Under the pieces are notes generated by a model. The model was not told the origin of the DNA and did no database searches. It saw only the letters and a list, made by a program, of their open reading frames with translations. From Glutamicibacter arilaitensis Re117 (GTDB lineage Bacteria > Actinomycetota > Actinomycetes > Actinomycetales > Micrococcaceae), in assembly GCF_000197735.1 (NCBI RefSeq), contig NC_014550.1:434001-498000 (forward strand): a stretch of DNA of 64,000 bases, written 5' to 3'. Below, in pieces: positions 23,863 to 32,789 of this stretch; positions within the stretch are counted from its first letter, which is position 1; each line of letters starts with the position of its first letter. A program made the translations under genes and the position numbers.

Positions 23863-24699
23863 ATGGTTCTGCGTAATTACAGCGAAGTCGATGTCTTTTC
23901 CCCCACTGCATACCGCGGCAACCCCTTGGCTGTCGTCCACGATGCACAAGGGCTGACCAGCGAGCAGATGCAGGGCTTTGCCAAGTGGACCAACTTGGCC
24001 GAGACGACGTTTCTGGTGCAACCGGAGAATCCCGCCGCCGACTACCGGGTGAGGATCTTCTCGGCCACCCAGGAATTCCCCTTTGCCGGGCACCCGACGC
24101 TGGGTTCCGCCTTTGCCTGGCTGAAGGCCGGAGGCGTGACGAAGGACCCGGGACGCATCATCCAAGAATGCGGTGCGGGGCTGGTGGAAGTGCGCGTTGA
24201 GCAGCAGCGGCTTTGGTTCGCTGCCCCGCGATTGACCCGCTATGAACCGGTTGCCGAATCGTTGGTGCAGCGCATTGCCGAGATTTTGGGGGTATCCCGG
24301 GAACGGATCCAAGACACTTCGTGGCTGGTCAACGGCCCGGAATGGATCGGAGTGCGCCTAGCCAGCGCGCAGCAGGTGCTTGAGCTGGCCCCTGACCCCA
24401 ACGCCCTGGGGGAGCTGTCCATCGGGGTGGCAGGCCCGCATCAACCGGGAGCTGAAACTCAATTCGAGGTGCGTGCCTTTGTCGGCGGGGACCCGGTCTG
24501 GGAAGATCCCGTCACCGGCAGCCTCAATGCGGGGCTGGCCCGCTGGCTCACCGATTCCGGGATGGCCCCTGAGCGCTACGTCGCCGCACAGGGCACCGCT
24601 ATCGGCTACCAGGGCCGGGTGCATATCCGCGTCGAGAACGGTGGCATCTGGGTGGGCGGCGATGTCTCCAGCTGCGTGCAAGGCGAAGTGGACCTCTAG
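23863..24699 (+). CDS. PhzF-family isomerase/epimerase
   Basis: A 278-residue protein of the PhzF/diaminopimelate epimerase fold. The N-terminal VDVFSPTAYRGNPLAVV, catalytic-glutamate segment NLAETTFLV, FPFAGHPTLGSAFAWL and C-terminal WEDPVTGSLNAGLARWL are family hallmarks. No other phenazine gene is near, so it is probably one of the many PhzF-like proteins with an undetermined substrate. It stands alone between two minus-strand genes. Confidence 0.9.
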   Translation: MVLRNYSEVDVFSPTAYRGNPLAVVHDAQGLTSEQMQGFAKWTNLAETTFLVQPENPAADYRVRIFSATQEFPFAGHPTLGSAFAWLKAGGVTKDPGRIIQECGAGLVEVRVEQQRLWFAAPRLTRYEPVAESLVQRIAEILGVSRERIQDTSWLVNGPEWIGVRLASAQQVLELAPDPNALGELSIGVAGPHQPGAETQFEVRAFVGGDPVWEDPVTGSLNAGLARWLTDSGMAPERYVAAQGTAIGYQGRVHIRVENGGIWVGGDVSSCVQGEVDL

Positions 24700-24720
24700 T
24701 TCTGGATTGGGGGCGGCCGT

Positions 24721-25545
24721 TTAGCCTGCCGGCTGGCAGGAAGGGCACAAATAGCAGTCCCGTTCGATCCCGGTGGGCGTCGAGGCGATGCGCAGCAGCT
24801 CAATGCGCGTTCCGCAGCGCAGGCAGGGCTTTGCGGCCCGGCCGTAGACCCACAAGGGGTCGCGGGTACCTGGCTGCCCGGTGGTCACCCGTCGTGGACG
24901 GTCCTTGTTCACCACCAGCAAGCGATGGGCCAGATCGATCAGCGCAGGAAGATTCTGGACCTCGCGTACCGCGGTAAGCGGATGCACTCGGCTCAAGAAC
25001 AGGATCTCGCTGCGGTAGACGTTGCCCACCCCGGCCATGATCCGCTGGTCCAGCAGTGCTTGGCCGATGCCCAGCTGCGGTTCGGCCCGCAGGTTTTCCA
25101 GCGCCACTTGCGCATCCCAGTCGACTCCGAGCAGGTCTGGACCCAGGTGGCCCACCACATCGGCCTCCTGCTCTGTGGGCAGCAGCTTCACCTGGGCGAT
25201 ATCGAAGCCCACTGCTGTAATCCGTGCTGTTTGAAGTACCACTCGGGCGGTGTGGGCTGGGCGTTTCCAGCGTTCGCCCGGTGCGTAGAGATCCCAGCGG
25301 CCTTCCATCAGCAGATGGGAATGCAAGGTCAGCGCAGGCTGAGCGAAATCCGGATTCGCACGAGCTGGCGGCTGCAGCCGCATCAGCAGATGCTTGCCCC
25401 GGGGGATGACCTCGCGCACCTCATACCCGGCAACATCCACGGTAGCCAGGGCCGGGACGCGCAAATCGGAGGCCAGCAGGACCTCGCCGGCCAGGGCCTG
25501 GTGCAGCCGGGCGGTGGCACGGTAGACGGAATCGCCTTCGGGCAT
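24721..25545 (-). CDS. formamidopyrimidine-DNA glycosylase/endonuclease VIII family protein (Nei2 type)
   Basis: A 274-residue base-excision repair glycosylase/AP lyase. The N-terminal MPEGDSV supplies the catalytic Pro2 and Glu3, GKHLLMRL carries the conserved lysine, and QRIMAGVGNVYRSEILFLSRVHP is the H2TH motif. A C-terminal zinc finger is formed by CLRC and CYLCPSC. It is 24 bp downstream of the large helicase Lhr; the lhr-nei pairing is common in actinobacteria and suggests a joint DNA-repair role. Confidence 0.92.
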   Translation of the reverse strand: MPEGDSVYRATARLHQALAGEVLLASDLRVPALATVDVAGYEVREVIPRGKHLLMRLQPPARANPDFAQPALTLHSHLLMEGRWDLYAPGERWKRPAHTARVVLQTARITAVGFDIAQVKLLPTEQEADVVGHLGPDLLGVDWDAQVALENLRAEPQLGIGQALLDQRIMAGVGNVYRSEILFLSRVHPLTAVREVQNLPALIDLAHRLLVVNKDRPRRVTTGQPGTRDPLWVYGRAAKPCLRCGTRIELLRIASTPTGIERDCYLCPSCQPAG

Positions 25546-25569
25546 GGGGAGCGCTCCTTGATCGGTGGG

Positions 25570-28500
25570 TCAGCGGCGGAAACGGATGCCTTGGGGTGTG
25601 GAATAGAACCCGGCTCCCTGCAGCGCGATGCCAACCGGATGGTCCTGCACCGGCTGTCCGTCCACCGTGGCGATGGCTATCTTGTCGACCTGGGCGGTGC
25701 GCAGCGTGGCCACCAGCTGCATGGCAATGATGTTCCATGCCGGTTCGGAAAGCTCGCCGAAAGTCAGCACGGTGCGTCCGCCACGCTCCAGATAGAGGCT
25801 CAGGGCCCCATCGAGCAGCCCGACGATTGCGCCGGCCTTGCGCCCGGGGCGGTGCCCGGTTTCGGTGGCAGGCCAAGCCAGCGCCGCGCCATAGGGGTTC
25901 GCCGGATCGGTGGAAGCCAGCACCGTGGCCACCGGCTGGCGCCGCGGGTCATCGGCCAGCTGGAATCCGCGTAGCCGGTCAATGGTGGTGGAGGTGGAGA
26001 ACTGGGCGGCGCCGAGCTTCTCGACGAAGTAGCCGCGCCGGGCATGGCCAGCTTCTTCCAGCTTCGAGAGCACCCGGTAGAGCTGGCCGAAGCCGCCGGG
26101 CACCGACTCGGCGGCCACCGAGCCGCGGGTGAGCACCCCGTAGCGTTCCAGCATGATTTCCGCGGTGGCGTGGGCGCTGATCGTGGGGTCCGCTACCGGT
26201 GCGGGCAGCAGCGACCAGCGGGCCGCGCCGCGCGAGCCGCGCGCCGGCCCGCCGGCTTGTTCCCGGGCCAGCCGGTTCAGTCCGGACAGGCGGTTCAATC
26301 GTGCGGCGCGGGCCCGAGGTGCAGGCTTGGCGATTTTGTGCGCGGTGCTTCCGCCGGCCAGGTAGCCGCGGATCGGCGCCATGGTATCCGGTGAAATGTA
26401 CCCGGCCCAGAACAGCCTCCAGCAGGATTCGGCGACCTCGTGGCTGCTGGCCGCCGGCTCATCGCTGCGGTGGATGCGTCCGGCCAGTTCCTCGGCGAAG
26501 TAGGCGCCGGTGGACTCGAAGGCCTGGAGTACGCGCAGGTCAAGAGCCTGCAGCGTGCTGGCATCGGGCTGGGGAAGGCTCAGCGCTGCATGCTCGGCTG
26601 TGTGCAGCGACAGCCAGCCGTCCTTGCCGCCGGCGGCTCCGGCTCCGCAGATAAGGATGTCCCCGGAGCTGCACAGCTCGTCCAGCCAGGAATTCTGGTA
26701 GCCCTTCATCCTTGCCGGGAGCACGAAGGATTCCAGGGCGGAAGCGGGGACCTCGGCGCCGGCGAGCTGGGCAACGATTTCATAGGCGCCGTCGGCGCCC
26801 TGCAGCGAAGAACCGATCTGCTGCCAGGCTGGCAGGAAGCGCCCGTAGGTGTCCTGGTCCACCGGTTCCACCTCGGCTCGCAGCGCGGCCAGCGAACGGG
26901 TGCGGATGGTGCGCAGGACTTGGACATCGCAGTATTCATCACCGCTCACGCCAGCGGGAACGATCTCCAATGGACGGAACGCTCCCAAGGACAAGCGTCC
27001 AGCGGCTACCAGCTGGTCGAGCACCGGGCGCAGGACGGCCACGCCGAGTCCCAGCTGCGCGGCCATTTCACCAATCGTGAAGGGACCATGGGTGCGGGCG
27101 AATCGAGAGGCCAGATCTTGGATTGGTGAGGCTGCTGGCTCCAGGAATGCCGCAGGGATGCCGGTTGGCAGGGGCGTGCCCAGCGCATCGCGCAGCTTGC
27201 CGGCATCTTCGATTGCCGCGTAAGCCAGTTCTCCTGATTGGCGCAGGGTGAAAGCGCGGCGGGTAGAGACCAGGGCTTCGGCATGTGCGCGGGCGCTGTC
27301 GATATCCAGTGCCGTTTCCTCGTCGGCGGGATCGCGCAGCCTTTGCGCCAGTTGTTCAGCGCTCAAGGGACCGAGCAGGCGCAGCAGATCTGCGCAGCCT
27401 TCCATGCCGGCCAGACGCCGGTTCGGCGCCAGATGCTGCAGCTGCTCCTGCAAGGTTGCAATGACCTTGGGATCCAGGACTTCGCGGACATCGTTGCGCC
27501 CGAGCAATTCGCCCAGCAGCACCGGATCCAGGCTCAGGGCGGCGGCGCGGCGTTCGGCCAGCGGCGCGTCGGATTCGTAGAGGAACTGCGCCACGTAGCC
27601 GAAAAGCAGGGATTGGGCGAAGGGCGAAGGCAGTTCGGTGGTGACTTCCACCAGGCGGATGGCCCGCGAGGAGATGCTGGAGAGGATCCTGGACAGCGCC
27701 GGCAGATCGTAGACATCATTCAGGCATTCGCGCACGGTTTCCAGGATGATCGGGAAGTCCGGGTAGTTGCGGGCCACATCCAGCAGCTGGCTGGCACGCT
27801 GGCGCTGCTGCCACAGCGGGGTGCGCTTGGTCGGGTTGATCCGCGGCAGCAGCAGCGCGCGGGCGGCGCATTCGCGGAAGCGGGAGGCGAACAACGCGGA
27901 ATTGGCCACCTGCGAGGTGACCACCTCGATGATCTCGTCGGCTTCGAAGGCGAAGAGGTCCGCCCCGGGCGGCTCATCGTCCATGGCGGGGATGCGCAGC
28001 ACGATCCCGTCGTCGGCGGCCATCGCGGAGGCGTCCAGCCCCCAGCGTTCGCGGACCCGCGCGCCGACGGCCAGCGCCCACGGGGCGTGCACGGCCAAGC
28101 CGAACGGGGAGTGCAGGATGACCCGCCAGTCGCCCAGCTCGTCGTGGAAGCGCTCGATCACGAAATTCTGGTGGTTGGGCACCTGGCCGGTGGCCCGGCG
28201 CTGCTCGTCCAGGTAGTTGAGCAGATTGTTCGCGGCGAACGGATCCAGCCCGCTGCCGTGCAGCACTTCGGCCGCTTCGGCGCGTTCGCTGGCCAGCAAG
28301 CTGGTGGTGAATTCGCCCAGCGCCGCCCCGAGTTCCACCGGGCGTCCCAGCCCGTCGCCGTGCCAGAAGGGCAATTTGCCCGGCTGGCCGAAAGCCGGGG
28401 TGACCAGCACCCGATCATGGGTGATGTCTTCGATGCGCCAGCTGGTCGCACCGAGCGCGAAAATGTCTCCGACGCGGGATTCATAGACCATTTCCTCGTC

Positions 28501-30234
28501 CAGCTCGCCCACGCGCTTGGGAGCTTTGTCATCTTCGGAGCCGGCCAGGAACACGCCAAAGAGCCCGCGGTCGGGGATGGTGCCGCCGGAAATCACGGCC
28601 AGGCGCTGGGCGCCGGGGCGGGCGGACAGGGTTCCGGCATCCCGGTCCCAGATCAGCCTCGGCTTCAGGGTGGCGAATTCATCCGAAGGGTACTTGCCCG
28701 AGAGCATGTCCAGCGTGGCCAGGTAGGCGCTGCGCGGCAGCTGCTGGTAGGGCGCGGAGCGGCGTACGGTGTCGAACCATTGCTCTACGTCCAAGTCATC
28801 CATGGCTACTGCGGCCAGGGTCTGCTGCGCCAGAACATCCAGCGGGTTGGCCGGGATGACCATCTTCTCGATGGCTCCCTGGCGCATGCGGGTAACCACC
28901 AAGGCGGTGGAGAGCAGGTCGGCGCGGTGCTTGGGGAAGAAAATGCCCTGGGATACCGAGCCGACCTGGTGGCCGGCACGGCCCACACGCTGCAGTCCGG
29001 AGGAGACCGAGTTGGGGGATTCGACCTGGATCACCAGATCCACCAGTCCCATATCGATGCCCAACTCCAGTGAACTGGTGGCGACCACGGCCCGCAGCTT
29101 GCCCAGCTTCAGATCTTCTTCGATCTGGGCACGGGAGTCCTTGGATACCGAGCCGTGGTGGGCACGGGCCAGTAACGGAGCTTCCGGGTGCGCGGCAGCG
29201 GTGGAGCCGGCCTGGGCCATCAGCGCGGCGGGGGTGGAGGTGGAAGCATTCTCGGCGCTGAATCCCTCGCGTTCGGCGTAGATTTCGTTCAGCCGTCCGG
29301 TCAGCCGCTCGGCCAGCCGGCGGGAGTTGGCGAAGATGATGGTCGAATGGTTGTCCAGCACCAGATCCACCAGCTGGTTCTCCACATGCGGCCAGATGCT
29401 CGCCGACGCCGTGGGGGAGGAACCCGGACCCAGATCATGCGCTCCGGCCGCGGAAGGCAGGTCGGTCATGTCTTCCACCGGGACGCGCACCGCCAACTCC
29501 CATTTCTTGGTGGACGGCGGGCGCACGATGTTCACCGGGGCGGAGCCGGCCAGGAAGCGGGCCACTTCTTCGGGCGGCTCGACGGTGGCAGAGAGCCCGA
29601 TGCGCTGGGCCGGGGCGGGCAGCAGCGCGTCGAGCCGTTCCAGGGACAGGGCCAAATGGGTTCCGCGCTTGGTACTGGCAATCGCGTGGACCTCATCGAT
29701 GATTACGGTGTGCACCTCGGCAAGGGTCTTGCGTGCCTGGCTGGTGAGCATCAGGTACAGCGACTCGGGCGTGGTGATCAGGATTTCGGGCGGGTCCTTG
29801 AGCAGCTTGCGCCGGTCATTTGCCGGGGTGTCTCCCGAGCGCACTCCCACCGACACCGACGGCTGGGACAAGCCCATTTCGTGCGCGGTGGCGCGGATGC
29901 CAGCGAGCGGAGAACGCAGGTTGCGCTCCACGTCGACCCCGAGGGCCTTCAGCGGAGAAATGTAGAGCACCTTGGTGCCATTGCCCGTTGGATGATCGGC
30001 ATCGGAGTCCATCCCCGGCAATGTTGGAGCGTCAAGTTCCGCGTGGTGCAGCCGGTCCAGTGCCCAGAGGAACGCGGCCAGGGTCTTGCCAGAGCCGGTT
30101 GGCGCGATGACCAGGGTGTGCTTCCCGTCCGAGATGGATTCCCAGGCGCCACTCTGGGCAACGGTGGGCGCGGAGAAGACGTCGGTGAACCACTTGCGGG
30201 TGGCTGCGCCGAACCGGGACAGGACATCGCTCAT
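25570..30234 (-). CDS. lhr: Lhr-family ATP-dependent DNA helicase
   Basis: A 1554-residue superfamily 2 helicase, the usual actinobacterial Lhr size. Walker A APTGSGKTLAAFL, the Walker B box VIIDEVHAIA, motif III GLSATV and motif VI LQRVGRAGHQ lie in the first 450 residues. Winged-helix and Lhr-core domains follow, then a long C-terminal Lhr-CTD ending YSTPQGIRFRR. Mycobacterial Lhr is a 3'-5' DNA helicase induced by DNA damage. The start was placed at MSDVLSRFG (30234); ten more codons are open. Very long antisense ORFs inside are composition artefacts. Confidence 0.95.
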   Translation of the reverse strand: MSDVLSRFGAATRKWFTDVFSAPTVAQSGAWESISDGKHTLVIAPTGSGKTLAAFLWALDRLHHAELDAPTLPGMDSDADHPTGNGTKVLYISPLKALGVDVERNLRSPLAGIRATAHEMGLSQPSVSVGVRSGDTPANDRRKLLKDPPEILITTPESLYLMLTSQARKTLAEVHTVIIDEVHAIASTKRGTHLALSLERLDALLPAPAQRIGLSATVEPPEEVARFLAGSAPVNIVRPPSTKKWELAVRVPVEDMTDLPSAAGAHDLGPGSSPTASASIWPHVENQLVDLVLDNHSTIIFANSRRLAERLTGRLNEIYAEREGFSAENASTSTPAALMAQAGSTAAAHPEAPLLARAHHGSVSKDSRAQIEEDLKLGKLRAVVATSSLELGIDMGLVDLVIQVESPNSVSSGLQRVGRAGHQVGSVSQGIFFPKHRADLLSTALVVTRMRQGAIEKMVIPANPLDVLAQQTLAAVAMDDLDVEQWFDTVRRSAPYQQLPRSAYLATLDMLSGKYPSDEFATLKPRLIWDRDAGTLSARPGAQRLAVISGGTIPDRGLFGVFLAGSEDDKAPKRVGELDEEMVYESRVGDIFALGATSWRIEDITHDRVLVTPAFGQPGKLPFWHGDGLGRPVELGAALGEFTTSLLASERAEAAEVLHGSGLDPFAANNLLNYLDEQRRATGQVPNHQNFVIERFHDELGDWRVILHSPFGLAVHAPWALAVGARVRERWGLDASAMAADDGIVLRIPAMDDEPPGADLFAFEADEIIEVVTSQVANSALFASRFRECAARALLLPRINPTKRTPLWQQRQRASQLLDVARNYPDFPIILETVRECLNDVYDLPALSRILSSISSRAIRLVEVTTELPSPFAQSLLFGYVAQFLYESDAPLAERRAAALSLDPVLLGELLGRNDVREVLDPKVIATLQEQLQHLAPNRRLAGMEGCADLLRLLGPLSAEQLAQRLRDPADEETALDIDSARAHAEALVSTRRAFTLRQSGELAYAAIEDAGKLRDALGTPLPTGIPAAFLEPAASPIQDLASRFARTHGPFTIGEMAAQLGLGVAVLRPVLDQLVAAGRLSLGAFRPLEIVPAGVSGDEYCDVQVLRTIRTRSLAALRAEVEPVDQDTYGRFLPAWQQIGSSLQGADGAYEIVAQLAGAEVPASALESFVLPARMKGYQNSWLDELCSSGDILICGAGAAGGKDGWLSLHTAEHAALSLPQPDASTLQALDLRVLQAFESTGAYFAEELAGRIHRSDEPAASSHEVAESCWRLFWAGYISPDTMAPIRGYLAGGSTAHKIAKPAPRARAARLNRLSGLNRLAREQAGGPARGSRGAARWSLLPAPVADPTISAHATAEIMLERYGVLTRGSVAAESVPGGFGQLYRVLSKLEEAGHARRGYFVEKLGAAQFSTSTTIDRLRGFQLADDPRRQPVATVLASTDPANPYGAALAWPATETGHRPGRKAGAIVGLLDGALSLYLERGGRTVLTFGELSEPAWNIIAMQLVATLRTAQVDKIAIATVDGQPVQDHPVGIALQGAGFYSTPQGIRFRR

Positions 30235-30273
30235 GGAATCGATACTACGGTCTGCGAACGACAAGATCGGCCA

Positions 30274-30576
30274 TTATCCGCCCGCCGTGATCTCCCGCAG
30301 GGCCGCCACATGGCTGACATAGGCCTGGCGTCCGGATTTGGTCAGCGAAACGCGCATATGGCTGCGCCCCAGCTTGGTGAACCGCTCGATGCCGATATAC
30401 CCGGCATCGGCGAGCTGCTTGAGGTGCTTGCTCAAGACGGAGTCGGCGACATCGAGGATGCCGCGAAGGTGCGCGAATTCTGCCCACTGCACCGGGGCGA
30501 GGCTGGCGCAAATGCGCAGCCGGATGGGTGCATGGATCAGCTCGTCGAATTGCGCATTGCTAGATGGCTTGTTCAT
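30274..30576 (-). CDS. winged-helix transcriptional regulator (HTH_34/MarR-like)
   Basis: A 100-residue single-domain regulator. FDELIHAPIRLRICASLAPV is the first helix pair; FAHLRGILDVADSVLSKHLKQLADAGYIGIERF contains the recognition helix, and GRSHMRVSLTKSGRQAY the wing. ATG at 30576 has AAGGA six bases upstream and is preferred over the ATG at 30582. It overlaps the upstream membrane-protein gene by 17 bases. The tandem CTTTCC-N5-GGAAAG palindromes at the head of this operon are the likely operators. Confidence 0.85.
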   Translation of the reverse strand: MNKPSSNAQFDELIHAPIRLRICASLAPVQWAEFAHLRGILDVADSVLSKHLKQLADAGYIGIERFTKLGRSHMRVSLTKSGRQAYVSHVAALREITAGG

Positions 30577-31021
30577 TTCCATCCTTGATGCGGGATTTGA
30601 TGGTTTCGCGGCGCATGATCCACAGGGAACCGGTGAAGACAGCGGCCAATGCGAGGAATTTGGGTATCGCGAACAGCCAAGTCTGGGGAATCCAGAAGGT
30701 GCACAATTGCAGGGCGAGCATCATGAACAGCATGACAGCGATGTATTTGCCCGAGTGCCTCAATGCGGGACGGCGCTTGGGCCGCTGGCGCGACCAGTAG
30801 GCGTACCAGGCGATCAATGGCACAAAGAGCACCGGCGACCAGTACCAAAGGGCGATGTCGATGACTCCGTAGAGCGAAAAGATTGCCGCCGTGACGAGGC
30901 CCAGGACAATCATGAATGCCCCGGGGGCTTCGGTGGCGCTGACGGTGCCGCTCGCGGCTTCTTCGGCCGCGGCGAGTTGGGAAGCGGCTTCGCGCTCCGA
31001 GGGGATCTGCGAATTGTTCAC
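30560..31021 (-). CDS. membrane protein, middle gene of the HTH_34 operon
   Basis: A 153-residue protein: a polar N-terminus rich in Ala/Glu (SEREAASQLAAAEEAASG), then four hydrophobic segments (about 35-55, 60-75, 90-112 and 117-135) and a basic tail. GTG at 31021 lies four bases after the stop of the upstream gene, which suits an operon. The overall plan resembles the preceding membrane gene, so the two may be distant paralogues. Function unknown. Confidence 0.75.
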   Translation of the reverse strand: MNNSQIPSEREAASQLAAAEEAASGTVSATEAPGAFMIVLGLVTAAIFSLYGVIDIALWYWSPVLFVPLIAWYAYWSRQRPKRRPALRHSGKYIAVMLFMMLALQLCTFWIPQTWLFAIPKFLALAAVFTGSLWIMRRETIKSRIKDGNEQAI

Positions 31022-31025
31022 CTGG

Positions 31026-31490
31026 CTAGCCCGCCATTTCCTGGGCATCTTGCACACGGTCCTTGTCCCATGCCGTTTGCGCGGCGGAAAGCAAATGCCA
31101 TAAGGCGGTGCAGGAGACGACTAGTTTCGCACCGATGCTCCAAGGGTCCTCGGCGACCCAAAAGCGCAGGCACATCACGATCATTGACGCCAGGAACGCG
31201 TACCAGCCGTAGGTTGCCGAGCTGCTGAGCAAAGGGCGCATCGTGGCGCGGCTGCGCATAATCATGTAGTGCACGAGGGCTGCAACGACAGCCACCGCGA
31301 ATAACCCCAGAGCCATCTTTGGCGAAAGGACATGTTCAAGACTCATCGCGATGCTCCCGAGCACCACGTACACGAAGAGGGTGGCCCGGGAAGAAGTGCC
31401 GGCAGCGACCATCTTGTTCGAGGCCTGGTCCGCGGAGGCCAGGCGCTCCGCGGCGGTCAGCTTGTCGATTCGTTCTTGCCCATCAGCCAT
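31026..31490 (-). CDS. membrane protein, first gene of the HTH_34 operon
   Basis: A 154-residue protein beginning MADGQERIDKLTAAERLASADQ, with about four hydrophobic segments (36-52, 57-75, 88-108, 115-135). GTGGGGAAATC precedes the ATG at 31490; the frame is open 18 codons further but would run through the tandem operator palindromes. Like its neighbour it has a polar N-terminus then four helices. The association with a one-domain winged-helix regulator recurs in actinobacteria; role unknown. Confidence 0.75.
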   Translation of the reverse strand: MADGQERIDKLTAAERLASADQASNKMVAAGTSSRATLFVYVVLGSIAMSLEHVLSPKMALGLFAVAVVAALVHYMIMRSRATMRPLLSSSATYGWYAFLASMIVMCLRFWVAEDPWSIGAKLVVSCTALWHLLSAAQTAWDKDRVQDAQEMAG

Positions 31491-31499
31491 GATTTCCCC

Positions 31500-31541
31500 A
31501 CTTTCCGTTATGGAAAGTCTTGTCTTTCCAAGTTGGAAAGT
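31500..31541. promoter_or_regulatory. tandem operators CTTTCC-N5-GGAAAG
   Basis: Two 17-bp palindromes: CTTTCC at 31501-31506 with GGAAAG at 31512-31517, and CTTTCC at 31524-31529 with GGAAAG at 31535-31540. Centres are 23 bp apart, about two helical turns. They lie 10-51 bases before the first gene of the HTH_34 operon and immediately beyond the rlmH stop. Confidence 0.7.
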
Positions 31542-31553
31542 CAAGGGAATGGC

Positions 31554-32012
31554 TTAAACGTGATGGTACTTCCCGCCTGCCAGGATGTCCTGCGCGCGGT
31601 AGAGCTGCTCGGTGAGGATCAAGCGCACCAGCTGGTGCGGGAAGACCAGCTTCGAAAGCGACCAGATGAAATTGGCCCGCGCATGCACGGATGCGTCCAC
31701 GCCGTACGCGCCGCCGATGATGATCACGACGTTGCGCGAAGCATCAATCGGGGTGCGCAAAGTATTGGCCAGCGCGGGGGAGTCCACGTTCTTTCCGCGC
31801 TCGTCGAGCAGCACCACGAAATCGCGGTCATCGATTTTCGCCAGGATGCGGGCGGATTCCTCGGTGCGGGCAGCATCGTTTTCGCGCGAAGAATGGTTCA
31901 GCAGCTGCCAAGTGAGGTTGAAGGGCTTCTTCAGCCGCTTCTCGTAGCGGGAAATTCCCTCGTCCACCCAGGATTCGTGTTTCTTGCCAACTGCCAGCAC
32001 CTTGATTGTCAT
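31554..32012 (-). CDS. rlmH: 23S rRNA (pseudouridine(1915)-N(3))-methyltransferase RlmH
   Basis: A 152-residue SPOUT methyltransferase that methylates pseudouridine 1915 of 23S rRNA in the 70S ribosome. It begins MTIKVLAVGKKHESWVDEGI, has the AdoMet-binding knot segment VVIIIGGAYGVD and ends LAGGKYHHV, close to the canonical PYHH tail. ATG 32012 gives the family-standard start; six more codons are open. Confidence 0.95.
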   Translation of the reverse strand: MTIKVLAVGKKHESWVDEGISRYEKRLKKPFNLTWQLLNHSSRENDAARTEESARILAKIDDRDFVVLLDERGKNVDSPALANTLRTPIDASRNVVIIIGGAYGVDASVHARANFIWSLSKLVFPHQLVRLILTEQLYRAQDILAGGKYHHV

Positions 32013-32075
32013 GCTTCCATTGTTCCGCATCCATTGAGTTCAGCGCTTCGCTCCCGTCCCGATACGATGGAGTGC

Positions 32076-32789
32076 ATGCGATCTTCTTGGTACTTCCGGC
32101 AAGGTGGACGGTCCCGCGGCACTCAGGCGTTGTGGATGGTCTTCGGCCTGATCGTTGCCATGTTCTACTTCACCCGCCGTGTGCTGGTGTCCCTGCATGC
32201 AGGCGGCTGGGCCCGGGATCTGGATGAGCCGGTCTACCGGTGGATCGCGGAGAACCAGTCGCCCTTCCTGTTCTCTGCCTCGGATTTCCTGTATTTCTGG
32301 GGATCAACCCCGGGCATGATCATGATCATGCTGGTGATCATCGCGCTGCTGAGTTGGAAGACGCGCAGCTTCTGGCCATTGGCCACGGTGGCATTCACCG
32401 CGCTGGTCTCGGTCCTGCTGACCGTTATTCTCAAGACAAGCCTCCAGATGCCGCGTCCCCAAGGCGTTCCCGGAGGCCCGGCGCCGCCGCAGACCTTTTC
32501 GTTCCCCAGCGGGCATACGCTGAACTCGGCGGCGCTGATCGGCATCTCCTGCTACCTGGCGATCGTCTACGGATTGCGCCGCTACGCCTACCTGATTTCC
32601 ATCGTCGCGGCGCTATTCGTCCTGGCGATGGGCGCTTCACGCATCTACATCGGACACCACTGGGTTTCAGATGTCCTGGTGGGGTTGCTGATCGGCGCCG
32701 CGTGGGCCGCGGTGGTGGCGATCTTGCACTACTACTTCGTGCCGCGTCCGCGCGTTACTAGCTCAGTACGCGGATCGGTGCGCCGCTAG
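32076..32789 (+). CDS. PAP2-family membrane phosphatase
   Basis: A 237-residue integral membrane phosphatase with about six helices. The three acid-phosphatase motifs are present: KTSLQMPRP, FPSGHTLNSAA and SRIYIGHHWVSDV. Members dephosphorylate lipids such as undecaprenyl diphosphate or phosphatidic acid on the outer face. ATG 32076 has GATGGAG upstream; a much longer frame to 31332 is an artefact running antisense to rlmH. Its 3' end overlaps the next gene's 3' end by 32 bases in convergent orientation. Confidence 0.9.
   Translation: MRSSWYFRQGGRSRGTQALWMVFGLIVAMFYFTRRVLVSLHAGGWARDLDEPVYRWIAENQSPFLFSASDFLYFWGSTPGMIMIMLVIIALLSWKTRSFWPLATVAFTALVSVLLTVILKTSLQMPRPQGVPGGPAPPQTFSFPSGHTLNSAALIGISCYLAIVYGLRRYAYLISIVAALFVLAMGASRIYIGHHWVSDVLVGLLIGAAWAAVVAILHYYFVPRPRVTSSVRGSVRR

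Noticed and set aside
23863..24699. Phenazine biosynthesis
   Set aside because: Only a PhzF-fold protein is present; no other phz gene is in the window, and most PhzF-like proteins are unrelated to phenazines.
27238..30588. Long plus-strand ORFs (611 and 466 codons) opposite lhr
   Set aside because: They lie antisense to a well-supported Lhr helicase, have low-complexity Gly/Gln/His-rich translations and no ribosome-binding site or domain; such ORFs arise from high-GC codon bias.
31332..32075. N-terminal extension of the PAP2 phosphatase to 485 residues
   Set aside because: The extension runs antisense through rlmH and an operator region; ATG 32076 has a ribosome-binding site and gives a normal-length protein.
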